Part shown: piece after piece, positions 32,360 through 43,783 of the stretch
Layout: each line of letters opens with the position of its first letter
How positions within the stretch are numbered: position 1 is the first letter of the stretch
NCBI GenBank assembly: GCA_033060915.1
Contig: CM065394.1
Location: 13,627,501 to 13,691,500, forward strand
Reading direction: 5' to 3'
Source of the DNA: Euryodendron excelsum
Taxonomy: Eukaryota > Streptophyta > Magnoliopsida > Ericales > Pentaphylacaceae
DNA length: 64,000 nt
The notes under the pieces: generated by a model
Databases searched by the model: none
The model's input: the letters and a program-made list of their open reading frames with translations, nothing else
Told to the model about the DNA's origin: nothing
Position numbers and translations under genes: made by a program

Positions 32360-33154
32360 TTGCCTTATTTCTTGTCTTTTTACTTTTCCCCTTTCTTCTT
32401 TCCCATTCAAAGGTTACATTCTAGACTCAAAGAAAGAAGGAAGAAACCGGTCAGAACTCCACTTGATATCCGAAAATCAATCCTCACCCAATATCGGATA
32501 CTAATCATAGCAACAGAACAGAATGCTTCTACAACCAACAACCCTATCAGTCGTGAGGACATCAATGAGATCAAAAGCAAAATAGATGAAATATTCAAGC
32601 TAGTACAAGCAATGGCATTCAAAGGGCCCGCTCCAACAGTGCCCTCAGCTTTAGTACCACACAGCCGCCCACTTAGGCAGGGGCAAGCCCGGATATTGGA
32701 AGAATTGGCAGGACTCAAAGAAAAAATGATAGGACTGGAAACCGTTGTTTCATCACTACTACCCCACGCAAACATAATTAACCTCGAGGGACAAAAGGAG
32801 TCATCCTCACCTCTGGATGATGTCACCCAGCTACAACTTGTGCACCATCTCGCCACTTTACTAGATTTGCATGACTCTGCCAACTTCTTTGCCCAAGAAC
32901 TCAATAAAAGTCAAACCTTGGGTAAAAATGAGCATACCACTTCCTCAGAGAAAAGAAGAGTAAAAGATCAAGACTCCATTCAGCTAGGGTGCGCTCCAAG
33001 TGCAGCTTATCGCCAACTTTGCAAATCCGAGTGCCTGATTCCAAAGTATGTTCTCCATATAGTCCCTGATTTAGGTGCCCTAGACTTTCGTTCTAAAAAT
33101 CATTCCCAAGGTCATAATATTGATGACAGCCGCAGACTAAAGTGCAAAATCTAG
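32360..33154 (+). pseudogene. Gag remnant, N-terminal and middle part (264 codons)
   Basis: The longest credible frame in the window. It has a basic segment, a helical/coiled-coil-like stretch (ISREDINEIKSKIDEIFKLV, about residues 64-83), a second heptad-like stretch (LEELAGLKEKMIGLETVV, about residues 112-129) and, at its end (33092-33130), a zinc-motif-like segment with Ser in place of both Cys. That segment is followed by RRLKCKI, like the RHLKHKI after the intact knuckle 360 bp downstream. The first 50 or so codons are probably leader, since the first ATG lies in low-complexity sequence. It ends at TAG 33152. Expected role is Gag packaging; it is not functional here. Confidence 0.6.
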
Positions 33155-33773
33155 AGCCTTAATGACCCCCAAGCCAAGGACCCTGCAAAAATCAGTGCAA
33201 CAGAATTTGGCCCACCATCCCCGAAACCAGTAACCCGTGCAGTGCTTGTATCACCCACTTTTGAGCTAGTTTTTGCTCAACCACACACCAAATCCAAAAG
33301 AGAAAAAGGGTGGAACAGGGCTTTTACCCCATTAGCTTGCACCCAACAACTGTTTACTATAATCTTCTGAAAGAAGGATACTTACGCCCATTATCAGATC
33401 GACCATTGCCCAATCCCCTACCACCCTTCTTGACCCAACACTCAGTTGTAAGTACCATTCGGGTGGGCAAGGGCATAGCACAAAAAATTGTCGCCATCTG
33501 AAGCATAAAATCCAAGACCTAATAGACACAGGAGTTCTTGAAATTCAAAAATTAGATCCAATCCCTGTTATCTTCACCAGCCCATCGGAAGATCACACCC
33601 TTAACCAAAACCTAAAAGGAGGCACAAACTCTGAGAAACTACCGGTCATAAGGGGTAGCCCGAGTATAGTGTCTAAAGTTAACAAGAACGAGGGGAGAGA
33701 AGAAACCTATAAGAACATGACAATCACCCACTCCTACAGTGCCACGAATGAAATTTTGCTCTGCCCTCCATAG
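33155..33773 (+). pseudogene. Gag C-terminal remnant with intact Tat/Ogre zinc motif
   Basis: A frame in 33310-33501 gives LLKEGYLRPLSDRPLPNPLP, the typical segment before the Tat-lineage zinc motif. The reading frame then shifts, and 33447-33491 encodes CKYHSGGQGHSTKNC followed by RHLKHKIQDLIDTGVLE, a signature of Tat/Ogre Gag C-termini. The frame stops at 33771. No protease follows, so gag is truncated or broken and pol is missing. The motif itself is fully intact, which dates the loss of function as fairly recent or reflects chance. Confidence 0.8.
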
Positions 33774-35424
33774 CCTAATAAGGCAGCCAGCACACCGAGT
33801 ATGGAGGAAGCTAGCATCGTCCCTAAACCTATTTGAAGGGGTTTGTTTTCCAAAAAAAAGAGGGATGTATTCTGGACCCTGCCTTTTATTATTTATGTTT
33901 TAAATTTAGAACTGAGCATGTAAACAAAAATCATATGATGAAAAGGATTAGAAGTTTTATGTTTATATCAATTGTCTCTTCATCTTCCATAAATGATGTT
34001 TTCCTTTAGGAATTGTCCTCGAAATGTTTACGTTGACTTGGAGAATGGGATAGCATAAGCACCACCTTCAGCAAGAGATAATCTTTGACTCCAAAAAGAG
34101 GGGAGAGAGAAATAGGAAGAGAAAAGGGAAATACAGAGAGGTAAGAGATGAAGATCCATGTAGTTGAAATCCAAGGAGTGACTTTTAAAGGACATCCTAG
34201 CCAACCAACAAGTAGCTACACCTTCAAAAGGAAGATTAGCATGCATTGGCAAGCCTGAGTTGATTGAATCTTTGAAAAAAAATTAGAAAAACCAAAAAGA
34301 TTTTTGACAGTGTTTACACGTGAACAATCAATGGGATAAATATTCAATTATAAACAGATTAATGTGCATGCTTGTTTGAGGTTGAATCTTGTGTGCATGG
34401 TCACTTGCATAAATATGAGTCAATGATTTTAATGATCTTTACCATATTGGTAATTCATGTTCAACTTAATGCACACTTCTCGAGACTTCTTAGAATATAG
34501 ACTCCGCCTTTATAATCTATTTTAAATTGGTTAAATACTTGCGGATTGTCTCACACCTAGATTGACCTTTCGTCGATTCCCTCTATCATCACTTATGAAA
34601 AGGGCTACCAATGAGTTTGAGTGCAACTACCATTGTTATGCGACAAGAGGGGAAGGCTACCTGCTCACTTGTGTGAAAGCCGCCATACTTTACATTTCTG
34701 TATTTCCATCATTGGAGAGATAGGGTTGGACTTCCACCAAAAAAAAAAAAAAAGAGCATGGGATAAAACAGGTTTGACTTCTAGGTGTGATAACCCGTGA
34801 ACTATTGCACCGTCCTAGATCACGCCCAGGGTCTATATTCTCATTAGTCTCTGTGAAGTTCACACCTACACTGATACATTGTCACTGATATGTTCTTAAC
34901 CATCTCACGACCAACTGTGCTTGTTTCGAGTGGTTTTGTGCATATTTGATGTTGATCTTTTCAAGCTAAGCTGCATCTTGATATTCATAAATCTATATTT
35001 TCCCTACATTTATTGACCATGTCTTTATAGGGCTCTCATAATTTGAAAAGTTTAATGGTTCTACAAAAAAAAAAAAAAAACAATTTTGGGCTTTCCTGCA
35101 CTTTTAATAGCTTTCGAAGTCTTCTCAAACTAAGGACAGAAGCTACCTATTGGTTTGCTAAAAGGGCGATATCGGCCATCACTCAAGAGCCCCACTTAGA
35201 GGAGTTTTCCTTTTCATCAGAAGAGAGGGGGAGTATGAGTTAATGAGTTAAATCTCTATAAGTGATGCGAATGCTATCACATCCTGGCAAGAAAAGGGCA
35301 GAACCTGAAAGGGAAATCCCAAGAGAAGAACAAAAGTTCAAAAGACTACCTGATCTTAAGAAATAATGCACATAACTGAACATGAACCCTGGGACAACCC
35401 CTAAGACATACGTCCATCTATATA
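33774..35424 (+). other. Interior of the complete element, non-coding
   Basis: Position where a Tat/Ogre element would carry protease-RT-RNase H-integrase. I find only short frames and A runs (about 34739-34753, 35064-35080) and no polymerase motif such as YxDD or an integrase HHCC/DDE pattern. Confidence 0.6.
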
Positions 35425-35960
35425 GGCATTCATCAAAAAGCATGACATGCATTCAATTCCATTCCTATATAAATCTGTACATTCATCAAAAAGTATGACA
35501 TGCATTCATTTCAATTCCCATATAAACTATATATATTCATGCAATCATCAAAAAGTATGATATGCATTAAATTTCATTTAATGTATTAAACAGGTGCATT
35601 CATTTTCATACTTGTATTAACTTGCATGACGAGCATTCATTTCAATTTATGTACAAACCACATCTGTTCATGCATTCATCAAAAAGTATGACGTGTATTC
35701 AAAATTCCATCTCTGTGCATTCGTCAAAAAGTATGACATGCATTTAATTTCATTCATATATATTCTCGTGCATTCATCAAAAGTATGACATACAGTCAAA
35801 TTCATTCCTGTATAATCCTGTGCATTCATCAAAAGTATGACATGCATTTAATTTCATTCATGCATAAGTCCGTGCATTCATTTCATTCCTTGTGTAAACC
35901 CATGTATTTATTTATTGGTATTCTTGTCTAATTTGTGCATCCATCTATAGGTATAACATA
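35425..35960 (+). repeat. CATTCATCAAAAAGTATGACATGCATT minisatellite
   Basis: About seven units of roughly 50-60 bp sharing CATCAAAAAGTATGACATGC, with variable T/A-rich spacers. Starts near 35427, 35481, 35544, 35674, 35717, 35772 and 35826. Confidence 0.85.
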
Positions 35961-36499
35961 CATCGTTCTAAATTCCTATGAAAACTTTAAACAGCTTAAT
36001 CCGATCTTTTTCAAACAATGAAGACTAGGGCAACGTCCCGCCCTCAACCTCTCCAATCAGCTTTGGAGAACTTAATTCGACCATTCTCAATTCATTGAAG
36101 CTGGGGCAATGTCCTACCCTACACCTCCCATTCAATTTCAAACCAATTGATCCATTAGAGAAAGAGCCCACTAAAGATGTTCAACACTCCAGATTCCTCA
36201 AATTTTTCAAAAGAAGCTCACCCCCTTCAGAAACAAACTCAAGACACCTGACTTCAGAGAAACACAACCCCTCAGAAGATAGCAAGAATCTTATTATGCC
36301 TAGTAAAAGCAAAACTCGACAATCAAGCAAACACTGAGTATTCTGATCCAAAGAAATCTCAATTCAAAAGGCCACAAATGTCCCCTTTCAAGCTCTAAGA
36401 TAGAAAAATTACAAACATGGAGCAATCTCTTATAATTCCACGGGCTCAACCATCTCCAAAGCTTCAAGGTAAAGCCCAGGTATAATTTTAATCGAATTG

Positions 36500-38030
36500 T
36501 CTAAAAATCAACTTTAAAAACAAAAGCCCTTGCTTTTTTTCAAATCCAAAATTCAGGTTTCAAAAATCCAAAAAAAACTTTCAAGGCTTTGTTTACAAAA
36601 ACTTTCAAATTCCAAAGTCAATTTCAAAAGCTCTCAAAACTATTTTTACAAAAAGTTTCAAACTCAAAAGATCAAAGCTACTGCTTTCTTTCGAAAATCA
36701 AAATCAATTTTCATATCCAAAAAAAAAATTCAAAGCTTTTTCCACTAAAAGTTTCAAGTTTTAACTCAATTTCAAAGAGAAAGTCTTCCTGCCTTCCAAA
36801 AACACCATCAAGTTTAAAAACTTTCAAAGGTTCAAGCTTCAAGTCAAGATGAATTTTCTAAACATTTTGTCTTCAAAAATTTCAGGTTTCAAGTCAAAAC
36901 AAGTTTCCTATACATTTTGTTTCCAAAAATTGAAAGTGTTAAGTCAAAATGAATTTTTTACACATTTTGCCTTCAAAAGTTCAAATTTCTAGTCAAAATG
37001 AATTATTTACACATTTTGTTTTCAAAAGTTTAACTTTCGAGGCAAAATAAATTTTCTACACATTTTGTCTTCAAAGGTTCCCAAGTTCTGAGTCAAAACA
37101 AGTTTTCTAACCCTCATAAAAGAAAATAATAATTTTTGAATTTCGAGTTCAAACGAATCCCCTTCAAATGGTTTCCACCTCTCTCGGTTTTCTAACTTTT
37201 TCCTTCAAAAAAGGTTTGATTTCAAAAGTACCCTCTAGGTTTTCTAACTTTTTCCTTTAAAAAGTTTGACTTCAAATCATTTCTCGTGTTTTTCAAAAAC
37301 TTTTTCCATCAAAAGTTTAATCTCACAGAACATTTCTCAAGTTTTTCGAGCTTTTTCCTTCAAAAAGCTCCGTTTTTTTCAAAAAATGATTAGGTTATCA
37401 AGCTTTCGCCTCAAAAAACCTTGCTTTTCAACATTTTGGGGTTTCCCGAGCTTTCTCCTTCAAAAGCTCCATTTTTAAAATATTTCTCCAGTTTCTCGAC
37501 CTTTTTCCTTCAAAAGCTCTATTTTTCAAAAAAAGATCGGGTTTTTAAGCTTTCGTCTCAAAAAGCCTAGCCTTCCAACATCTTCTTGGGTTTCTCGAGC
37601 TTTTTCCTTCGAAAGCTCTGCTTTCCAAAAATCTCAAAATTTTCAAGCTTTCACCTCAAAAAGCCTAACTTTTAAAAATTTCAGGTTTTCAAGCTTTCAC
37701 CTCAAAAAACCTAGCTTTCCAAAATTTTCGGGTTTCTCGAGCTTTTTTCTTCAAAAGCACCGTTTTTCTTAGAGGATTTCTAGTTTTCAAGCTTTTGCCT
37801 CAGAAAGGCTAATTTTCAAAAATTCGGGTTTTCAAGCTTTAGCCTAAAAAAGCCTAGCTTTTCAAAAATTTTGGATTTCTTGAGGTTTCCCCTTCAAAAG
37901 CTCCGTTTTCAAAACATCTTCTCGGGTTTTCTGAGTTTTTTCCTTCAAAAGTTCAGTTTTGCAAAAATCTTGAGTTTTCAAGCTTGCGCCTCAAAAAGCA
38001 TACTTTCAAAAAGTTTTTGGCTTTTCAAAA
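36500..38030 (+). repeat. Alternating AAGCTTTCGCCTC / GAGCTTTTTCCTTC hairpin array
   Basis: Two unit types alternate: one with GAGCTTT..CTTCAAAAGCTC and one with CAAGCTTTCGCCTCAAAAAGCC. Many units are short hairpins. The best is 37348-37370, a perfect 9-bp stem GAGCTTTTT/AAAAAGCTC with loop CCTTC; others are at 37448-37469 and 37597-37618. The upstream part (36500-37100) is a simpler TTTCAAAA-rich repeat. It lies between the coding remnant and the polypurine tract. No gene. Confidence 0.8.
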
Positions 38031-38446
38031 CTTTCTCACAAAAAGTTTAATTTCAAAATCAAATTCTAGGTTTTCAAACCTTTTTCCTCAAAAGTTTCGT
38101 TCCAAGTTTTAAAGATTTTTCAAACCCTTCCAATTTAAATCCAAATTCATCCATTACAGAAGTCCATTTCAAATAATCAACTTCAATTTCAAAATCATTT
38201 AAAAAAAATACTTTTCAAATTTCAAAAAACCCTGAATCTCTATGAAGGAGTGTCATTCCATTGGTCGGAATGTCGGTTTAGGAAAAATTAATTTCAAAAT
38301 CAAGTTTTCAAAATTTCAAAATTCAAACAATCTAGTTTTCAAAACTTAAAATTCCAAGTTGCAACTACTACGGTTCCTCTGATTGCTTCGTAATCAACAT
38401 GAGATCCTTCTTTATTATTTTTCTGCCTTTGACAAGCAAAAACAGA

Positions 38447-38455
38447 AAAAGAGGG
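38447..38455 (+). promoter_or_regulatory. Polypurine tract
   Basis: AAAAGAGGGG is followed by CAAC and the 3' LTR start at 38461. The preceding TTGACAAGCAAAAACAG block is typical of the region upstream of plant gypsy 3' LTRs. Confidence 0.65.
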
Positions 38456-40199
38456 GCAACTATATGCACTCCATTTTTGCCCGCTCAGCAATCTCCGGAT
38501 CCAATTTTCAAACATCACAACACATGCAAGCCTAAGACGGGTCTTTCAAACTCCCATCCAGTTAACTAGTCGCTTTCAGACCCACAAGGCCCAATTGAAG
38601 CCATAAACACTATCATGTCCCTAGGCATTCCAGGCAGCTTTCCAAGACCAGACGATCTCGAGAACCAACGCCATCTAGGTAGCTTCCCGAGATCGGGCGA
38701 TCTTGGAGACCAACACCTTATCAAAATTTTAGACGGTTCACTTCTAGCACCTGCTAGCCCACCAATATAGAATGTCTGTCATTTGGTAATTCTCCGAGAC
38801 TAGGTGTTCTCGGAGACCAACACCACCATCGCAAGTAGCTTTCGGAGACCAGGCGTTCTTAGAAACCAACACCACCCTACAGGTAGCTTTCTGAGACTGG
38901 ATGGTCTCAGGGACCAACACCACACAAGTATTTTTTCGAGACCAGGCGGTCTTGGGAATCCACACCTAGGTCAACACCAGCGCCTACTAGTCTGACTCGT
39001 TGAAAAATAACCAAACCTGCCTCTTGGGCCTCCAGGCACATCTTGAGAAAGTTTAAAATCCCTCAAGACGGTAAGTCCACTTTTCCAAAGTGTTACTAAG
39101 CAGTTGGGCGTACTCAACACACCATTCTGTCTAATTTTGGTCTCCTTTCGGCTAACTCCAGTCAAAATAATCGTTTTACCCCTGAATGCCCTAGCACCAC
39201 ACAAATCCCACCGAACAGTGAAAAACTCTTTCTGGATCATCCCTGAATGACCCGACATGCTTAACATAACACTCCAACTTGTTCCTCGCCTTTTCAATCA
39301 AGCCCGATCAAAATGATATTTTGCCCTTGGCGACCCAAACGCACCCCGAAACTACACCAATCCAAAATATTAAACAACGGGTCCTATCATGCACCCCTGT
39401 ATAACCCGAAGTGAACCTCACGACACTAAACACTCCCGATTCAACGAAAGCCCCCTGGAGCATCTTGCAGACGCTTCGCTGAGATTGTCTCTTCTCTCGA
39501 TTCCCTGGTTATAACGCACTGTCAAACAACTTGAGAAATGCATAAACCAGGAAATTCTCAAAAGCTCATTCATAGGTCTTTCCATCAATACAGCTCGATC
39601 GGAGAGCTCACTTCTTAAAGCCCCTCATCGCATGGCTCAAAAACTACTACTTTCAGCAACCCCTGGAGCGTCTCACAGACGCTCCGCCAAGATTGACTTT
39701 TTTTCTAATTCCCTGATTATAATGCACCGTTAAACAACTTGAGAAATGCGTAAATTAGAAAATTCTCAAAAGTATTTCTGGAGTACTTTCCATCGATACG
39801 GTCCGATCGGAGAGATTGCTTCCTAGAGGCCTCGATCATGTGGCACACAAACGGCTACTTTTGAACCCCCACGGTGTGTATCACAGACGCTCTGCAAAAA
39901 TTTGATTTCATGCACACTTCCGGAGATGATATCTCACACTTCCGAACACCGTTCAGACTTTCTGAAAACTTAGAAATTCACGAAAAAAACCCTAGGAGAA
40001 CACCGTGGATGCAATCGATTCCTTCGAAACCTTTCCAATTGGCACAATTATCTAGGCAAAGTTTAAACGAACACTCCCGGCAATGGAGCGTATGCTACAT
40101 GTGCCCAAATTTTGATCAGATCGATCAAACTTTGCTTAGCCCTTAAGATTTAGCCAGTACAGGGAGTACCATGTGGCCTTCATTCTATGAAACAGTACC

Positions 40200-40220
40200 G
40201 GCGCATGTAGCACATGCGCC
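40200..40220 (+). repeat. Perfect palindrome upstream of TATA
   Basis: GGCGCATGT-AGC-ACATGCGCC, an exact 9-bp stem with a 3-nt loop, ending 18 bp before the TATA box. Confidence 0.88.
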
Positions 40221-40238
40221 AGTGTCCAAAATTTTGCC

Positions 40239-40246
40239 TATAAATA
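40239..40246 (+). promoter_or_regulatory. TATA box of 3' LTR
   Basis: TATAAATA, the same position as 27755 in the 5' LTR. Confidence 0.65.
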
Positions 40247-43174
40247 CATGCCTCCCTCTTTGCATATTCTAGAATTGAAATTGATAGCAAAGCTCTTCAA
40301 AAACTGCTCTAGAACCTCGAATTCCAATATACCTCTCACACTTCAATCACTTAGGGTAGATTCCCCTCCCCCTAAACCATACACTTCACCTACATAGCCT
40401 CCCATGATACCTCCTTCTAGCCCCTCAAGCACACTTAAAGCCATCCTAGCTCAAGTCAAAACATCCATACAAGATTGCAAGTGTATTGAAGGCAAAAGGT
40501 GGTATTTCTTTTATATTTTTGTCTTCCCCCACTCCTCTCTTCTCCCCTCTAGCCTACTTAGACTATTCTTTATTTTAATCCCCATCTTCTACCCCTCTTT
40601 CTTGCATGCTTAAAGCAAGAGAGATCTTAGTTTATGCCTAAAGGAAAGTTAGTAGGAGGCACCGTGTAGAGGGATCTCTCACTAGCCTACTTTAAGATGG
40701 TATGGCCTTAGAGCCCCTCGATTATATGTTGTAGCCTAAAGCTTTATATAAATTCATGACCTCCTTTGCATATAATTATATAGTTCATGTTTTGCATGCT
40801 TGGCTATCTTTATGTTTATGACCATATTGATCAAGTCTTCACTATCCCCATTTCTATGTCATCTTCAAGCCTCTTATTCAAATGTTCTCTTAAAAGTGGT
40901 TTAAGAGTAGGCCCCTTGAAGTTTAGGATGAGACTCTAGGTAATCATGCCCTAGAAAATCTCCCCATTAACCCCTAGCTCATATTTTTGCACCCTTACAT
41001 TCCAACTTGCATAAAAATGGTTTTTAAACTCTCTAATTCCCAAAGTTTCTATTCTCTTAAGTTTAGTGGTTAGAATGGCTCCATGGAATCCTCTCTCGAG
41101 TGGTATACCTTTTATAATGGCCATAGAAACCCTAAATTATTAGGATGGTTCCCTTTTCTTTTTATTCTTGTACAAAAAATGATTTTCGAACTCATTGGTT
41201 TCTAAGGTTTCTATTATCTCAAGCTTAATGGTTGAAATGGCCTCATGAAACCTTCTCTTAACTGGACTCCTTTTACATTGGCCATAGGAACCTTAACTTG
41301 TTAGAATAGTTTTCTTTTAAAAAATGGTTTTCAAAATTTTCTTCTTAAAAAATGGTTTTCAAAAATTCGTTCTCTCCATCTTTGCATTAAAAATGGCTCG
41401 TCAAACTGTTGTCATCATTGTGTTGATTTTTTTTTAAATCCCTACTCTTTTCAAGATAAAGGTTATAATGGTCCCAAGAAAACCTTCTTCGGAATGATTT
41501 TCAAGCACTAACCATATAAACTATATCCTTGGCTAGAGTTAAATTTTCAAGAAAATGATCTTCAAAATGGTTATCTACCAAAGTCATTTGCGTAACATGA
41601 TTTGTTTTCCAAAACTCTTTTCAAAAATGCATAAAACCATCTTTCAAAACTATCATCCAACCCAACCCTAAGTTAACTTAACCCTAGTTGTCCAACCCTA
41701 AGTTAATCTAACCCAAGTTAGTTAACCCTAGGTCACCGTAACCCTAGGTTAACCCAACCTTAGTTAGTTAACCCTAGGTCACCTTAGCCCTAGGTTAACC
41801 AAACCCTAGTTAATTAACCCTAGGTCACTTTAACCATAGGTTAACCAAACCCTAATTGATTAACCCTAGGTTAACTTAACCCTAGTTATCCAAACACTAG
41901 GTTAACCCAACCTTAGTTAATTAACCTTAGGTCACCCCTAACCTTAGGCTAACCCAACCTAGGTTAGTATACTTTAAGGTTCCAACTCAATGACCCCTTT
42001 TAAATGATCTTTCAATTTAAAACTATTCTCATAACCCATTTTTTCAAAACCTCCTACTCTCTTGAGATTTTAAAAATCAACTCCATAACTTTTTCAAATA
42101 CTCCTACACTCTATCATTAAATTATTTTCAAAAATGTTTTCAAGAACTCACAACCCCAACGTGTCCCTACTCCTTTTATGGTTAGGGATTCCAAGAGAAG
42201 CTGATACATTAAGTTCAACCTTCAAGATTGCCCATATTAGAGTCTCCAAAGTCCTTGTTTTTAAAAACCACTTTCAAAAAACCTTTCAAAGACCAATTTA
42301 TTAAAACACTCCAAGATCACACCTCTAAGGTTTTCAAAATAAGACTTCAAAACATTTTCAAAACTCTTTTGAGTTATTTCAAAAAATTTCCAAAACTCCC
42401 TCAAGTTGTTCTAAAAACCTTTCAAGACATTTCAAAACCCTATTTCAAGAGCGTTTTTCAAAAACCTTCAAGTTCTATTCCAAAAATGCTCCAACATCCA
42501 ACTTCAAATCACAATTCTCAAGTTATTTTTTCAAATACCACAAAGTGTCTTCAAACCATTTCAAAGACCTCAAGCGTCTTCAAACATTCCAAAGGCCCTA
42601 ATGCGCTTACTTTTCATCAGGCTATTACCCGAACTACGAATGATCTGATTCTTTTCAAATGAGATACATAGGCAATCTAAAATGGTGCAATCATAACTCT
42701 TATTCCAATCCAAGTCCTTTTTCAAAACTCCCTACCAATTCAAGATCCCTATTTCAAACTCTTTCAAAACTCCTATGTTTTCAAACATCTTTATTAAAAC
42801 TTGCATCATGTATCATTCATCCAAAAAGTGATGATCAAACCCCGTTTTCAAAATTCTAAAGTGGATATTAAGTGAATAATAGTAACCAGTTATTCTAGTG
42901 AGTGAACAAAAGGATGAATAGACATATAGGTACCGAAAGGGCGGGATAGGGTGATGATTTTAGGATATCTTCTTTACATGTAACCAACCCCCGAACCATA
43001 GACTTCTGTTTTCGAAAAATCAAAATGGAGTTATTTCCAAAAATGGCTTAAAACTTTCCAAAGGTTGCCAAGCAATCTATTTTCTTAAAAACTCTCTCTT
43101 GAGGAAGTTTTTCAAAACCTTTTTCCAAGAACACCCTAAGTGTAATCTTTGGATTATACTTAGTTTTAGGTGAC

Positions 43175-43179
43175 CTTAC
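43175..43179. repeat. Target site duplication CTTAC (left)
   Basis: Repeated at 44685-44689. The host LTR reads continuously across the pair when the insert is removed. Confidence 0.9.
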
Positions 43180-43626
43180 TGATTGTACTCTAAAAGTGCA
43201 ATTATAACACCTTAATTTGCCATTTGTTAGCCTTAGTTTAGGAGTTTATATGCCTCTTTAATTAGATTTTAGTATTAATAAAGATATTTTGCTTTGTATA
43301 GGTTTTGAGCTTAATGTGGAGGAAGAGTGTGCATTTCAAAATCTATACAAAGCAAAATATCTAAATATCCTTTGAAGAGTGTGCATTTCTAAATATCCTT
43401 TGAAAATCTGCGTGCATTTCAAATGAAGGAAGAGTGTGTTTTTCAAAAGGATGCTGTCAATATACAAGCCATTAAAGCTGTGGTACAACCAGTTAAAGCA
43501 CGCAGAGTTAAAACTTTGAAGGGTCATATCTCCCAAACCAGAAAGGCTACCGGAATCCATAATATATCGATTTTATATAACTTTTGAAAATCTATCAAAA
43601 TAAGTTGACCGTTTGTACGATGGCTT

Positions 43627-43657
43627 GACCGTATGTACGGTCACCGTACATACGGTC
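43627..43657 (+). repeat. GTAC palindrome of the solo LTR
   Basis: GACCGTATGTACGG-TCA-CCGTACATACGGTC, an exact 14-bp stem. Further partial copies occur at 43608-43620 and 43701-43752. Confidence 0.9.
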
Positions 43658-43776
43658 TGCCAAAATTTCAAACTTCAGATAGTTATTTTTAGCGTATTTG
43701 GCACCGTACAAAGTTCGTACATACGGTATTTTGACCGTATGTACAGTCCCAGCGCCCCATGTGCATATTTTTCAGC

Positions 43777-43783
43777 TATATAT
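43777..43783 (+). promoter_or_regulatory. TATA-like site of the solo LTR
   Basis: TATATAT, 25-150 bp after the palindromes. The 52331 copy has TATAAATA at the same place (52874). Confidence 0.5.

Larger units (their letters stand above)
38461..43179 (+). mobile_element. 3' LTR of the complete element, main part
   Basis: Starts TATATGCACTCCATTTTTG, a mutated TGTAAGCACCCCATTTTTG. Collinear with the 5' LTR throughout. It keeps about 220 bp (39303-39523) absent from the 5' LTR. It is interrupted at 43180 by a solo LTR and finishes at 44690-44861. Confidence 0.88.

Noticed and set aside
32407..32904. 165-codon minus-strand frame
   Set aside because: Shadow of the gag remnant on the plus strand, which carries the recognisable features.
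35427..35890. CRISPR-like array (repeats with variable spacers)
   Set aside because: Plant nuclear context, unequal imperfect repeats and AT-rich spacers; a minisatellite in a retrotransposon.
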